Assembly: GCA_003140215.1 (NCBI GenBank)
Contig: PLJL01000004.1
Coordinates: 1,395,762 to 1,459,761 of the forward strand
Length of the DNA stretch: 64,000 nucleotides
From: Vulcanimicrobiota bacterium
Lineage (GTDB): Bacteria; Vulcanimicrobiota; Vulcanimicrobiia; Vulcanimicrobiales; Vulcanimicrobiaceae
Direction: 5' to 3'
The position numbers and the translations under genes were made by a program. This document shows, one piece after another, positions 9,087-18,295 of the stretch. Each line of letters begins with the position of its first letter. Position 1 is the stretch's first letter. The notes under the pieces were generated by a model that did no database searches, was not told the origin of the DNA, and saw only the letters and a list, made by a program, of their open reading frames with translations.

Positions 9087-10742
9087 CTACTTCGTCGCCG
9101 CCTCGGGCCGCAGGCGCCAGGCGTAGGCGTTCCACAGATGTTCGCCGGTGACCGAGGGGACGATGCCCTCGAGCCCGTCGCGGTAAGCGACCGCTTCGCG
9201 GTTGAACCCCAAGAACACCAGATACGTCTGCTCGACGAGCCGGCGGGTGAGCGCGCGGTCTCCGGCGGCTTCGCGCGCCGGGTCGGCCGCGTCGAGCTCC
9301 TCACGCGCCGCGCGCTCGATCGCGGGATCGCAGATGCCGCCGAAGTTGTCGCCGTTGGGCGGCCGCGTGTCGCAGCGGAAGAGGTAGGAGTGGTCGGCGA
9401 CCGCGTTGGGCTGCCAGCCCGAGTACGTGATGTCGAAGCGTCCGGTCTGGAAGATCCCGTGGTCGGCCTTGGATGCCCAGATCAGATTGTAGTTGTAGGA
9501 CTTGAGGTCGATGCGGATTCCCAGTGCCGCGAGATCTTGGCGGACGAGCAGCCCGAAGCGCCCGGTCGCCTTCGATTCCGTGGTGGCGATGAACTCGAGC
9601 GTCAGCGCGCGGCCGCCCTTGCGGCGCGTCCCGTCGCTGCCGGCGCGCCAACCGGCTGCGTCGAGCAGCTTCGCGGCGCCGGCGGGGTCGAAGCGCGGCT
9701 GCACGATCGCCGGGTCGTAGGCGAACTGGCCGGGGAGCCGGTCGGTGTCGCCCGGAACCCAGAGCTCGCCGTCGAGGGTGCGCATGGCGCGCGTGCGGTC
9801 GATCCCCATCGCGATCGCGCGTCGCACGCGCACGTCGTCGAGCGGCGGATGCTGCAGGTTGAACAAGATGAAGTCGAACTCGTAGTGCGGCTGCAGGACC
9901 ACGTGCGCGTCGGGTCGCGTCCGTAGCGCGTCGAGAAACGTTCGGCCCAGCTGCACGCGGCCGAAGACCAGGTCCAGGCTGCCGGTCTTCCACAGCGTCG
10001 CGAGCGTGTTGGGGTCGGGGACGATCGCGATCTCGATCCGCCCGATCGCCGGCGCGCCGCGAAAGTAGTGCGGATCGGCGGCCAGGACGATGCGCGAGCC
10101 GCGTTCCCAGGCCGCCAGCTTGTAGGGGCCGAGTCCGATCGGAGCGGCGTTGTACGGATCGCGGTTGAGATCGTGCTTGCCGGCCAGCAGATGCGCCGGC
10201 AGGATCGGATACGGGTCGTTCGCACCCATGGTGAAGCACGACGCGACGAACGGCGAGAACGGCCGCGTCAAGCGCACCTGCACGGTATAAGGATCCAGCG
10301 CGCGGACCGCGGCGACGTGGTCGAACCCGGTGCGGTCGGGGACCGCGTTGTTGGGGTTCATCGCCGCCGCGAACGAGAACACTACGTCCTTGGCGTCAAA
10401 CGGCGCGCCGTCGTGCCAGCGCACGCCGCGCCGCAGCCGATAGGTCACCGTCCGGCCGTCCGGCGAGACCCCGCCGTTGGCGCGCGTGGGGATTTGCACG
10501 GCGAGATCGGGAACGAGCCGGCCTTCGCCGTCGGCGCGCATCAGATAGCCGTGGATCAGGGTCCCGAAATTCGAGACCGCGGCGTTGTCGAAAACGAGCG
10601 GGTTGAAGCCCGGCAGATCGCTGCCGCTCGACGTCCGCACGACGTCGCGTGGCAACGCCGCGCCGGTCCCGGCGCGCGTGCAGCCCGGCGCGACGGTGAC
10701 GAGCGCGGCGGCCAGCACGCACGCGCTACGCGCGTACCTCAC
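9087..10742 (-). CDS. ABC-type peptide/nickel-family solute-binding lipoprotein
   Basis: 551 residues from GTG 10742. The N-terminus VRYARSACVLAAALVTVAPGC is a lipoprotein signal with the lipidated Cys at residue 21. The body is SBP family 5 (DppA/OppA-like): SDLPGFNPLVFDNAA, then RRGVRWHDGAPFDAKDVVFSF, then DDVRVRRAIAMGIDR. It would sit on the outer face of the inner membrane and bind oligopeptides or another oligomeric ligand. No permease or ATPase genes are adjacent, so it is an orphan binding protein. The gene lies 29 nt upstream of kynA on the same strand and overlaps the acetyltransferase gene by 4 nt, so the four genes from 11272 to 7118 may form one transcript. Confidence 0.82.
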   Translation of the reverse strand: MRYARSACVLAAALVTVAPGCTRAGTGAALPRDVVRTSSGSDLPGFNPLVFDNAAVSNFGTLIHGYLMRADGEGRLVPDLAVQIPTRANGGVSPDGRTVTYRLRRGVRWHDGAPFDAKDVVFSFAAAMNPNNAVPDRTGFDHVAAVRALDPYTVQVRLTRPFSPFVASCFTMGANDPYPILPAHLLAGKHDLNRDPYNAAPIGLGPYKLAAWERGSRIVLAADPHYFRGAPAIGRIEIAIVPDPNTLATLWKTGSLDLVFGRVQLGRTFLDALRTRPDAHVVLQPHYEFDFILFNLQHPPLDDVRVRRAIAMGIDRTRAMRTLDGELWVPGDTDRLPGQFAYDPAIVQPRFDPAGAAKLLDAAGWRAGSDGTRRKGGRALTLEFIATTESKATGRFGLLVRQDLAALGIRIDLKSYNYNLIWASKADHGIFQTGRFDITYSGWQPNAVADHSYLFRCDTRPPNGDNFGGICDPAIERAAREELDAADPAREAAGDRALTRRLVEQTYLVFLGFNREAVAYRDGLEGIVPSVTGEHLWNAYAWRLRPEAATK

Positions 10743-11272
10743 GCCGGCGCCGCGGCGAACCGCGCGTAGATCAGCTCGTCGTGAACCGCACCGTGGCGGT
10801 CGACGATGGAGTGGCGCAGCGTCGCTTCGTGGACGTACCCGGCGCGTTCGAGCACGCGTGCCGAAGCGGCGTTCGTGGACATGACGTTGGCCCACATTCG
10901 CCGCGGCCGCAAGCGGTCGGTCGCGAACACGTGCTCGGTGAGCGTCCGCAGCGCGTCACCGGCCAGACCGCGACCCCAAAAACGCTTGCCCAGCCAGTAT
11001 CCGATCATCGTGCTCCCGGCGTGTTCGAGCATGCCGGGAGTCAAACCGATCCCGCCGGCCAGCTCGGCGTCGACCTCGATCGCCCAATGCAGCTGCACGT
11101 TCGCGAGCGAGTTGCCGGCGATCCAGGCTTGCGCGTCTTCACGCGTATACGGGCTCGGGAAGCGGTGGTTCATGAAGCGCGCGACGTCCGGATCGCTCGC
11201 GACGCCGGGCAGCACCCGAACGTCGTCGAGCCGCCACGGCCGCAGGGTGACCAGTTCGCCGCGGATTTCCAT
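10739..11272 (-). CDS. RimJ/RimL-type GNAT N-acetyltransferase
   Basis: 177 residues from ATG 11272. Typical family opening (GELVTLRPWRLDDV) and acetyl-CoA loop (YWLGKRFWGRGLAGDALRTL, with the R/QxxGxG/A element), followed by ANVMSTNAASARVLERAGY, the C-terminal signature of RimJ/RimL-like enzymes that acetylate alpha-amino groups of proteins or small molecules. It is first in the leftward cluster and divergent from the TonB receptor, with 76 nt between. The substrate is not predictable. Confidence 0.8.
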   Translation of the reverse strand: MEIRGELVTLRPWRLDDVRVLPGVASDPDVARFMNHRFPSPYTREDAQAWIAGNSLANVQLHWAIEVDAELAGGIGLTPGMLEHAGSTMIGYWLGKRFWGRGLAGDALRTLTEHVFATDRLRPRRMWANVMSTNAASARVLERAGYVHEATLRHSIVDRHGAVHDELIYARFAAAPA

Positions 11273-11348
11273 GCCGCACCGCTTCGCACTGCAGGCCCGC
11301 CCGCCCCGGGGCTCAGGGCCCGCGGCCCGGCGACCGATACCGAAGGTT

Positions 11349-14051
11349 GTGACAATCCCCGGGCCTCGGCTCACCGCGCTCGTTGCCGTCTTGAGCCTGG
11401 TCTTCGCGTGCGGTGCTCCCGCGCGTGCGGACGACGCCGCGGCCACGGTCGAGGGTGTCGTCGACGATGTCGGGACGGGCTTGCCGGTCGGCGGCGCGAG
11501 CATCGGAACCGTCGATCGCCTCACGCTGGTCACGACCGCGAGCGACGGCAGCTTTCACATCGCCGGATTGGCTCCCGGCATCTACCGCCTGCGCGTCGAA
11601 CGCGCCGGCTATCAACCCGCGCTTTCGGACGACGTTGCGATACCGGCAGGCGCCGTCGTCCGCGTAACCCTCGCGCTGCAGCGTAGCGCGGCGGGCGGCT
11701 CGCTACGCGTGATCGGGGCGACCGCGACCAACGCCGCTTCGGCACTGTTGCGCGCGACGACGACCTCGCGCACGCTCACGTCCGAAGCGCTCGAACAGCG
11801 CGGCATCACGCGCGCCGGCGACGCGCTGCGAGAGTTGCCGGGGATCACCAACGGAATCGCCGGCGACACCGCCGCGCTCGGCGACGACATTCCGCTCCAG
11901 CTGCGCGGGATCGGAACGCTCGAGACGACCACCGCGATCGATGGGCATCCGATCGCGTACGGCTTCCCGGGCGGCTACAACTACCAGCTTTCGCCGCTCG
12001 CGGCGTTCCGCGACATCGGCGTAACCTACGGCTCGGGCAGCAACGTGCTGGGCACCAGCGCGATCGGCGGCGTCATCGACTTTCGCACGCTCGTGCCGAC
12101 TCCCGACCAACGTATCACCGTCGGGCAAGGCATCGGCACGTTCGACAAGCTGTCCACGACGTTGCGCGTGACCGGAACGACCGGCAGGCTCGGTTACGCG
12201 CTGGCCTATGGCGCCAGCGGGCTCGACGGGCAATTCGCGCACAGTCGCCCCTACCAGCCCGGCGCCGCGTACGACGTCACGGCGACCGCGCCGTCCGTGC
12301 GTGCCATCGGCACCTATGACATGGACGCGAGCGCGAACGCGCACACCGGCTTGGTGAAGCTGCGTTACGACCTCGGCCCCAAGGACGCGATCGTAGCGAC
12401 CGGCGTCCTCGCGTCGTACTATGAGAACAAGACCGGCAACGGCGACGGCGATTTCCTCGCGACGGCACCGGCGACCGCCTTTGCGCAGCAATCGCTGGCG
12501 AGGTACGTGCCCAGCGGCACGAACCCGTGTGCGCCCGGAACCTTTGCCGTAGCCAACGGCGGTCACGGCCCGGACGGTACGCCCGACGGCGGAAGCCCGT
12601 GCGCGACCGTGGCGCAGTACGTCGCCGACACGGTCGGCTTTCAAGGCGCGGGGCCGTCGTTCCAGACCTTCAACCTCTACGATGGGCAACTTGCGTACGA
12701 GCACGCCGGCGCGACGCGTTTCGCGCGGCTGGCGCTGTTCGGAAACCGCTACGCAGATTTCACCACCCGGCAGTATCGTTTGCCTTTCGTCCACGCGCCC
12801 GGTGACAACTTTTCGATCACCGACAACCGGGAGAATGAAGGCGGCCTGATCGCGAGCGAAGACTTCTCCGGCCGCAACAACACCTTCGGCGTCGCTTATA
12901 CCTACCTCAACACCGCGTTTGCGTTGGTGCGCGCGACGAGCAAGGTGAGCTCGTACGGCGCGCCGATCGTACACCAGCAGACCTACGAGCTGCGCGACGT
13001 CTACCGCTCGGCGGCTTCTCCGCTTTCGCTGTTCGCCAACCTCGCCTTGACCCAGGCCAGCGCGACGCACAGCAGTGCACTCGACCCGCGCCTCTCGCTG
13101 CTCTATCAGCGGCCGGCGTCCCGCGACGTGTTCCGCATCTCGGCGGGTGCGACGACGGCGCAACCGTCGGGCGACGAGCTGGGCCAGCCCTTCGTGCCGC
13201 AACAACTCAGCAGTGCCGGCGGCGGCGGGGGAATCAAGTGCGGCGCGCTCAACTCGATCGGCAGCGTGCCGTCGTCGGCGTTGCATCCCGAGCGGGGGAT
13301 CGACGAAGAGGTCGCGTACGCCCACGGCTTCGGCGGCGATGCCTACGTCCAGGCGACGCTCTACAACGTCAACGTCCTGGACAAACTCTATAAGACGATC
13401 GTACCGCTCGCATCGACCGGCGGCGCCTTCGTCGACCCGGCGTTTCTCGTCCAGCAGACGCAGCTCATCACAAACGCGTGCGGCGCCGGCATCGCTCCGA
13501 CGTTGGTGGGCGTGACCGGAACCTACAACGTGGGGCGACTGCGTGCCCAAGGCTTCACCCTCGCCGGTCGGTATCGCTTTGACCGGCGCACCGCGCTGGA
13601 CTACGACTGGACGCTCGACTCGACCACGATCGTCTCCATCCCGACGCCGTTGCTGCAGTCGAACTTCACGTTGGTTCCGGGGAGCCAGCTGCCGGGATTA
13701 CCGCTGCACACGCTCGACGTCGCGCTCGACCGCCTGGTGGGCAGCACGCTCGACGTGCGCCTCTCGCTGCACGGCGTCTCCGACAACAACACGAAACGTT
13801 TGCCGGCCTACACGTACAGCGACCTCAAGCTGAGTCTGCCGCTGCGGCGCGGCACGCTGGCCCTCGAGATCGACAATCTCTTCAACGGGTACAGCGATCC
13901 GCGCGGCCTCCTGTACGAAGGCGAGCCCTACGCGCTCAACGGCTACGCGGGTGCTCTGCAGTATGCCCCGTTCACCGGCGCCGCCGCCAGCGAGCGCTTC
14001 GGCCTCCCACCGCGCACGCTCTTCCTCGACTACGTCGTGCGCATCCGCTAG
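11349..14051 (+). CDS. TonB-dependent outer-membrane receptor with N-terminal carboxypeptidase-regulatory-like domain
   Basis: 900 residues. Start GTG 11349 (VTIPGPRLTALVAVLSLVFA), a signal peptide cleaved after about residue 27 (ARA-DD); an AAGG lies just upstream. Residues about 33-105 form a CarboxypepD-reg-like Ig domain (VEGVVDDVGTGLPVGGASI, with YRLRVERAGYQP). The plug follows (GDALRELPGITNGI, then LRGIGTLETTTAIDGHPI), and the rest is a 22-strand-type barrel ending at a terminal aromatic/hydrophobic strand (RTLFLDYVVRIR). Such receptors import siderophores, cobalamin or glycans using TonB energy; the TonB system is at 47.7-50.1 kb. The ligand is unknown. A Cys pair in an extracellular loop (near 12527 and 12600) is notable. 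Confidence 0.88.
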   Translation: MTIPGPRLTALVAVLSLVFACGAPARADDAAATVEGVVDDVGTGLPVGGASIGTVDRLTLVTTASDGSFHIAGLAPGIYRLRVERAGYQPALSDDVAIPAGAVVRVTLALQRSAAGGSLRVIGATATNAASALLRATTTSRTLTSEALEQRGITRAGDALRELPGITNGIAGDTAALGDDIPLQLRGIGTLETTTAIDGHPIAYGFPGGYNYQLSPLAAFRDIGVTYGSGSNVLGTSAIGGVIDFRTLVPTPDQRITVGQGIGTFDKLSTTLRVTGTTGRLGYALAYGASGLDGQFAHSRPYQPGAAYDVTATAPSVRAIGTYDMDASANAHTGLVKLRYDLGPKDAIVATGVLASYYENKTGNGDGDFLATAPATAFAQQSLARYVPSGTNPCAPGTFAVANGGHGPDGTPDGGSPCATVAQYVADTVGFQGAGPSFQTFNLYDGQLAYEHAGATRFARLALFGNRYADFTTRQYRLPFVHAPGDNFSITDNRENEGGLIASEDFSGRNNTFGVAYTYLNTAFALVRATSKVSSYGAPIVHQQTYELRDVYRSAASPLSLFANLALTQASATHSSALDPRLSLLYQRPASRDVFRISAGATTAQPSGDELGQPFVPQQLSSAGGGGGIKCGALNSIGSVPSSALHPERGIDEEVAYAHGFGGDAYVQATLYNVNVLDKLYKTIVPLASTGGAFVDPAFLVQQTQLITNACGAGIAPTLVGVTGTYNVGRLRAQGFTLAGRYRFDRRTALDYDWTLDSTTIVSIPTPLLQSNFTLVPGSQLPGLPLHTLDVALDRLVGSTLDVRLSLHGVSDNNTKRLPAYTYSDLKLSLPLRRGTLALEIDNLFNGYSDPRGLLYEGEPYALNGYAGALQYAPFTGAAASERFGLPPRTLFLDYVVRIR

Positions 14052-14182
14052 GCCGCGGCGCGCTGCGGCGAGAGGGTTCGGCCTCGTATACCGGTTGCAG
14101 CGAGCCCAGGGGAGCGACAAAGCAAATCCACGAACCGATTCTGCGCGGGTGTTCCCTCGACACGCGGAGTGAGCACGCCACG

Positions 14183-17062
14183 GTGAACGGCAAGGTTCGC
14201 ACAGAGCAGGGCGATCGGGTCGATCTCAGCAAGCCGGCGGCCGGGCTGCCCACCGGGACGGTGTCGTTCTTGTTCACCGACGTCGAAGGCAGCACGCAAC
14301 TGTGGGAGCGCCATCACGACGCGATGCGCACCGCGCTCGCAGATCACGACGCGATGCTGCGCGAGGCCGTCGAGACGCACCGCGGCACGGTGTTCAAAAC
14401 CGTCGGCGACGCCGTCTGCGCCGCCTTCCTGCGGCCCGAGGACGCGCTGGGTGCGGCGCTCGAAGCGCAGCGGTGCTTGGCGGCCCATCCCTGGCCTGCG
14501 CCGATCGAGCGGCTGCGGGTGCGCATGGCGATCCACACCGGGAGCGCGGTCGAGTCGGAGGGCGACTATTTCGGCCCGACGGTGAATCGCGTCGCGCGCT
14601 TGATGGCGATCGGGCACGGCGAGCAGATCCTCGTCTCGAGCACCTCGGCGCTGCTGTTGCGCGACGTGTTGCCGCCGCAGGCGTCACTGCGCGATCTGGG
14701 GCTGCACCGGCTCAAGGACCTCAGCCATCCGGAGACCGCCTATCAGGTGGTCGCGGAGGGTCTGCGCGACGACTTCCCGGCGCTGCGTTCGCTCGACGGG
14801 CCGTCCAACGGCGCGGTCGCGCACAACTTGCCCCTGCCGCTGACGAGCTTCTACGGCCGCGAAGGCGAGCTCGCGACGCTGACGCGCGAGCTGGGAGAAC
14901 ACCGGCTGGTCACGCTCACCGGGTTCGGCGGCGTCGGCAAGACGCGCCTGGCGCTTGAAGCCGGCTGGAGTTTTCTCGAGCTGTTCCCCGACGGCGTGCA
15001 CCTGGTGGAGCTCGCGCCGCTGAGCGATCCGAACCTGGTTGCGCCGCGCATCGCGACGACGCTCGGGCTGCCGGAGCAGATGGGCCAACTGCCCGGAAAC
15101 CTGTGGGTCGACGCGTTGCGCGCCAAACGTGCGCTGCTGATCGTCGACAACTGCGAGCACGTGCTGCACGCCGTCGGCGACGTGGTCGAGAAGCTGTTGC
15201 AGCGCTGCCCCGACTTCCGCGTGCTGGCGACGAGCCGCGAGCCGCTGCACGTGCGGGGAGAGCGCGTCGTACGGCTCACGCCGCTCGCGCTCGCCGCCGC
15301 CGGCGCGCCCGCGGGCGCGACGCGCACCGCGCCGGCGGTCTCGTTGTTCCTCGACCGCATCTCCGATACCGCACCGGAGTTCTCGGTCGCCGACGACGAT
15401 GAAGAGAGCTGGAGAGCGATCGCGAGCGTCTGCAACAGGTTGGACGGAATTCCATTGGCGCTCGAGCTCGCCGCGGCGCGTGTTTCGACGCTGGGCCTGC
15501 AGACGCTCGAGCGCGGTCTGGAAAACCGGTTCCGCGTCCTGCGCGGGGGCTCGCGCACGTCGCTGCCGCGACAGCAAACGTTGCTGGCCACGCTGGACTG
15601 GAGCTATGCGGTTCTGGACGAGCGCGAACAAGCGCTCTTCAACCGCTTGGGCCTGTTCGCCGGGACGTTCTCGGCCGAGGCCGTCGCTGCCGTGTGCTCG
15701 GACGACCACATCGAGCCGGACGACGTGCTCGACATTCTATCGTCGCTGGTCGACAAGTCGCTCGTCGTGGCCGCCGGCGCGCGCCCGGCGCGTTACCGGC
15801 TGCTGGAGACGACGCGCGCGTACGCGCTGCACCGCTTGACGTCGGATCCCGGCGCGACCGCCACGCGACGCCGGCAAGTCGAGTACTTTCACGCGTTGAG
15901 CCTGCAGTTGAACGCCACGTTCGGTTACGGCCCGCTGGCGGAGTGGTTTGCGACCTACTCCCGGGACGTGGACAACTTCCGCGCCGCGTTGAGCTGGTCG
16001 ATCGACGAAGGCGGCGACGTGCTGCTCGGTGCCGGGATCTTGTGGAACCTGCGGCGTCTGATCGAGTGGCTCAACCTGAGCGCCGAAGGTTTGACGTGGT
16101 GCCAAAAGGCGCTGTCCGCGCTCGGCGGCGCGGCGCCGCCGCTGGTCGAAGCCAATATCCAAGTCGTCGCGACCCGGATGCATTTCGGACTCAGCGCGGT
16201 TCATGCAGCGATTCTGACATCGAAGCGCGCGGTCGACCTGTACCGCGCCGTCGGCGCCGAGGTGCCGCTGGCCTGTGCCCTGGCGTTCTACGGACGCGCC
16301 CAGGCTTCGGTTCCCGAGATGCGCGAAACGGCGGACCGTGCGCTGGACGAGTCGCTGGCGATTTTCGCGCGCAACGAAGGCCGCCCCGGATCCGGCGATG
16401 CCGAAGGTGACGCGGTGGTGATGCGCAACCTCTTCACGGCCTTCGCCACCGCGTACAAGTCGATGACGATCGACCCGAACGACTTTGCGCGGCGCCGCGC
16501 GTACATGGCCGAGGCGATCGAACGCTACAAAGCGATCTCGCCCGGACACTTCATCATCGGAACGATGCTGGTCCATCTGAGCGAGATCGAGATCGAGGCG
16601 GGGGAGTATCAGCGAGCGCTCGACCTTGCCCTGCAGAGTGTAGAATTTTATCACGGCTCCAGCACCATGTCCGGTTACATGAGGGCGCTCAATGCCGCAG
16701 GTGCCGCGTCGCTCGCACTGGGCGACGTCGCTGCGGCACGAACCGATGCCGGGGAACTGCTCTTGCAGGCGCGTCGCCTCGGCAGCGCGCCGGGGCTTGG
16801 CATGACGTTGTTGTTGCTCGCGGGGATCGAGGCGACGTCCGGCGATGGCATGCGAGCGGCGGGCCTGCTCGGTGCCTGGAGCACCTGCGGCGGCAAGATC
16901 GATACGCCGCAGGCGACGACGCGCTTTCTCTGCGATCGCGCGAACGAGTTGCTGCACGCCGCGCTCGGCGATGCCGTGCTGGCCGATGCCGTCGCCGGCG
17001 GCGGCCGCTGGACGATCGACGAAGCGATCGAGGTCGCTCAGGCCGTCCTCGAAGGGCGCTGA
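14183..17062 (+). CDS. class III nucleotidyl cyclase fused to AfsR/STAND-type ATPase and TPR-like helical tail
   Basis: 959 residues from GTG 14183. Residues about 25-190 are a class III adenylate/guanylate cyclase domain: both metal Asp are present (FTDVEGST and KTVGDAV), with the Lys of the K-D purine pair just before GDA and the transition-state Asn/Arg in GPTVNRVARL, so it appears active. Residues about 220-560 are a STAND/NB-ARC-like P-loop ATPase: Walker A GFGGVGKT (247-254), Walker B LLIVDNCEHV. The rest is a helical TPR/winged-helix-like region. This architecture is common in actinobacterial, chloroflexal and proteobacterial signalling proteins without a DNA-binding domain; it would make cAMP or cGMP in response to an unknown signal. 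It is monocistronic as far as visible. Confidence 0.85.
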   Translation: MNGKVRTEQGDRVDLSKPAAGLPTGTVSFLFTDVEGSTQLWERHHDAMRTALADHDAMLREAVETHRGTVFKTVGDAVCAAFLRPEDALGAALEAQRCLAAHPWPAPIERLRVRMAIHTGSAVESEGDYFGPTVNRVARLMAIGHGEQILVSSTSALLLRDVLPPQASLRDLGLHRLKDLSHPETAYQVVAEGLRDDFPALRSLDGPSNGAVAHNLPLPLTSFYGREGELATLTRELGEHRLVTLTGFGGVGKTRLALEAGWSFLELFPDGVHLVELAPLSDPNLVAPRIATTLGLPEQMGQLPGNLWVDALRAKRALLIVDNCEHVLHAVGDVVEKLLQRCPDFRVLATSREPLHVRGERVVRLTPLALAAAGAPAGATRTAPAVSLFLDRISDTAPEFSVADDDEESWRAIASVCNRLDGIPLALELAAARVSTLGLQTLERGLENRFRVLRGGSRTSLPRQQTLLATLDWSYAVLDEREQALFNRLGLFAGTFSAEAVAAVCSDDHIEPDDVLDILSSLVDKSLVVAAGARPARYRLLETTRAYALHRLTSDPGATATRRRQVEYFHALSLQLNATFGYGPLAEWFATYSRDVDNFRAALSWSIDEGGDVLLGAGILWNLRRLIEWLNLSAEGLTWCQKALSALGGAAPPLVEANIQVVATRMHFGLSAVHAAILTSKRAVDLYRAVGAEVPLACALAFYGRAQASVPEMRETADRALDESLAIFARNEGRPGSGDAEGDAVVMRNLFTAFATAYKSMTIDPNDFARRRAYMAEAIERYKAISPGHFIIGTMLVHLSEIEIEAGEYQRALDLALQSVEFYHGSSTMSGYMRALNAAGAASLALGDVAAARTDAGELLLQARRLGSAPGLGMTLLLLAGIEATSGDGMRAAGLLGAWSTCGGKIDTPQATTRFLCDRANELLHAALGDAVLADAVAGGGRWTIDEAIEVAQAVLEGR

Positions 17063-17301
17063 GCCCAGTCCCACGCTGCTCTGGTCGGGCTCGCGGATCC
17101 CGACCTCGTCGAGATGGCGGCCGAGATCGGCGGGATCGAAGTCGTCGCCATACTTGCCCCTTGCGCGCGTTACGAATGACCGCTCGAGCCTCATCGATGC
17201 CTTGCGGTGAGGGGTATATCTCGCGTGCCCGATGGAACGTTTTGTGCCCTCGTAGAGCAAGAGGACGACAAAGCCTTACGGGAAAACGGTCTGTCCTTCG
17301 T

Positions 17302-17387
17302 GGAGAGATGGCGGAGCGGTTGAACGCGGCGGTCTTGAAAACCGCTGGCCCTTCACGGGGCTCGTGGGTTCGAATCCCACTCTCTCC
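17302..17387 (+). tRNA. tRNA-Ser(UGA)
   Basis: 86 nt. The acceptor stem GGAGAGA (17302-17308) pairs with TCTCTCC (17381-17387). The anticodon loop CTTGAAA inside the GCGGT/ACCGC stem gives anticodon UGA. The T loop GGTTCGAATCC is canonical. The long variable arm (GGCCC/GGGGC-like) is the class II feature expected for serine. CCA is not encoded. Six T residues follow directly (17388-17393) and could end transcription. An open frame through this region is spurious. Confidence 0.97.
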
Positions 17388-17493
17388 TTTTTTGCGGTTC
17401 CGGCATTCGCGAAAAAAGAGAAACGAGCGGCCTGGACTCGGCGGCAAACCAAACGCAGGGGACGCGTTGGGCGTGGGCTGGGGATGATATTGC

Positions 17494-17967
17494 ATGCCTG
17501 CGAACGTTGACACGACCGAGCGGAAAATCAGGGAGTTCGGCTCAGCGCTTGAGAGTTTGGAAGTACGCTGGCGAAAAACGCCGCCGGCGCGGGTCGAATG
17601 GTACAAGCCGCCCCGAAGGAATACGTTGCCGCTCTTGCGCTACGCCGTGAATCCGGGCAAGACGATGATCCTGAAAGTCATGGTTCTCCCGACCGATTCG
17701 GAAGGGCTCGCCCACATTTCGTTCGCGGTCTTCCAAATCGACGGCCGGTTCATGTACGACACGAGCGTCGACCTCGACGATTCCCAAAAGGCCACGACCT
17801 GGCTGCGCCGGTTGTTCACCGACAAGTCTGTCATCGAAGTCGCCGAGAAGAACGGAGATTGGGCCGGGTCACAATGTCGCCCTCCGAACGGCCACCTCCC
17901 AGCAGTGGGCTACGCCTACGCTCGCTCCTGGCTGGGAACATATGATGCCCCTGAGGCTGGACAATAG
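17494..17967 (+). CDS. hypothetical protein beside tRNA-Ser, lower GC
   Basis: 157 residues from ATG 17494. A mixed alpha/beta soluble protein with no signal peptide or membrane segment; many aromatic and Lys/Arg residues in the first half (RKIREFGSALESLEVRWRK) and a short acidic strand region (FMYDTSVDLDDSQK). I do not recognise the family. Its base composition is visibly less GC-rich than its neighbours, and it begins about 100 nt after the 3' end of a tRNA gene, a common landing site for integrated DNA. No integrase or att repeat is visible, so transfer is only suspected. Confidence 0.5.
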   Translation: MPANVDTTERKIREFGSALESLEVRWRKTPPARVEWYKPPRRNTLPLLRYAVNPGKTMILKVMVLPTDSEGLAHISFAVFQIDGRFMYDTSVDLDDSQKATTWLRRLFTDKSVIEVAEKNGDWAGSQCRPPNGHLPAVGYAYARSWLGTYDAPEAGQ

Positions 17968-18005
17968 CGGGCTAAGGCGAAGCTCGTGACCGGAGGTCGA
18001 ACAGC

Positions 18006-18287
18006 ATGGCTCTCGACACAATTCGGTTGATGCGCAACATCTTGCTCAGAAGCGCGCTCATCGGCGTCGCCATCGCGCTGCTCATGGGAGTGGCGACGCT
18101 CGCGTTTTGGAGCTTCTGGACGGGGCTCGCGACGACGTGGTTTCGCACCGACGAGACCTATCTCAGCGGTCTGGTGATGTGGTTTTTCACCGCGGTCAGG
18201 TTTCTGCTCGTCTTCGTGCTCTTGACGCCGGCTTTGGCGCTGCACTGGACCTACAAGAGCGAGCAGGCGCGCCGCACTCCGGCCTAG
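18006..18287 (+). CDS. small two-helix membrane protein
   Basis: 93 residues from ATG 18006. A strong ribosome-binding site GGAGG (17992-17996) supports the start. Two hydrophobic segments are visible, at about residues 15-38 and 57-82 (WFFTAVRFLLVFVLLTPALAL), separated by a short polar loop, with a Lys/Arg-rich C-terminal tail, suggesting an inner-membrane protein with both ends in the cytoplasm. No family is recognised. It lies 8 nt upstream of the NUDIX gene and is probably co-transcribed with it. Confidence 0.6.
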   Translation: MALDTIRLMRNILLRSALIGVAIALLMGVATLAFWSFWTGLATTWFRTDETYLSGLVMWFFTAVRFLLVFVLLTPALALHWTYKSEQARRTPA

Positions 18288-18295
18288 CCGGCGAG

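Noticed and set aside
17085-17200. A remnant resembling aldolase-like sequence before tRNA-Ser (LADPDLVEMAAEIGG).
   Set aside because: Short, without a start or clear family match; not annotated as a pseudogene, mentioned only as a possible remnant.
15737-17260. Long minus-strand open frame (507 codons) opposite the cyclase-ATPase gene.
   Set aside because: Shadow frame; the opposite strand carries recognisable cyclase and Walker motifs.
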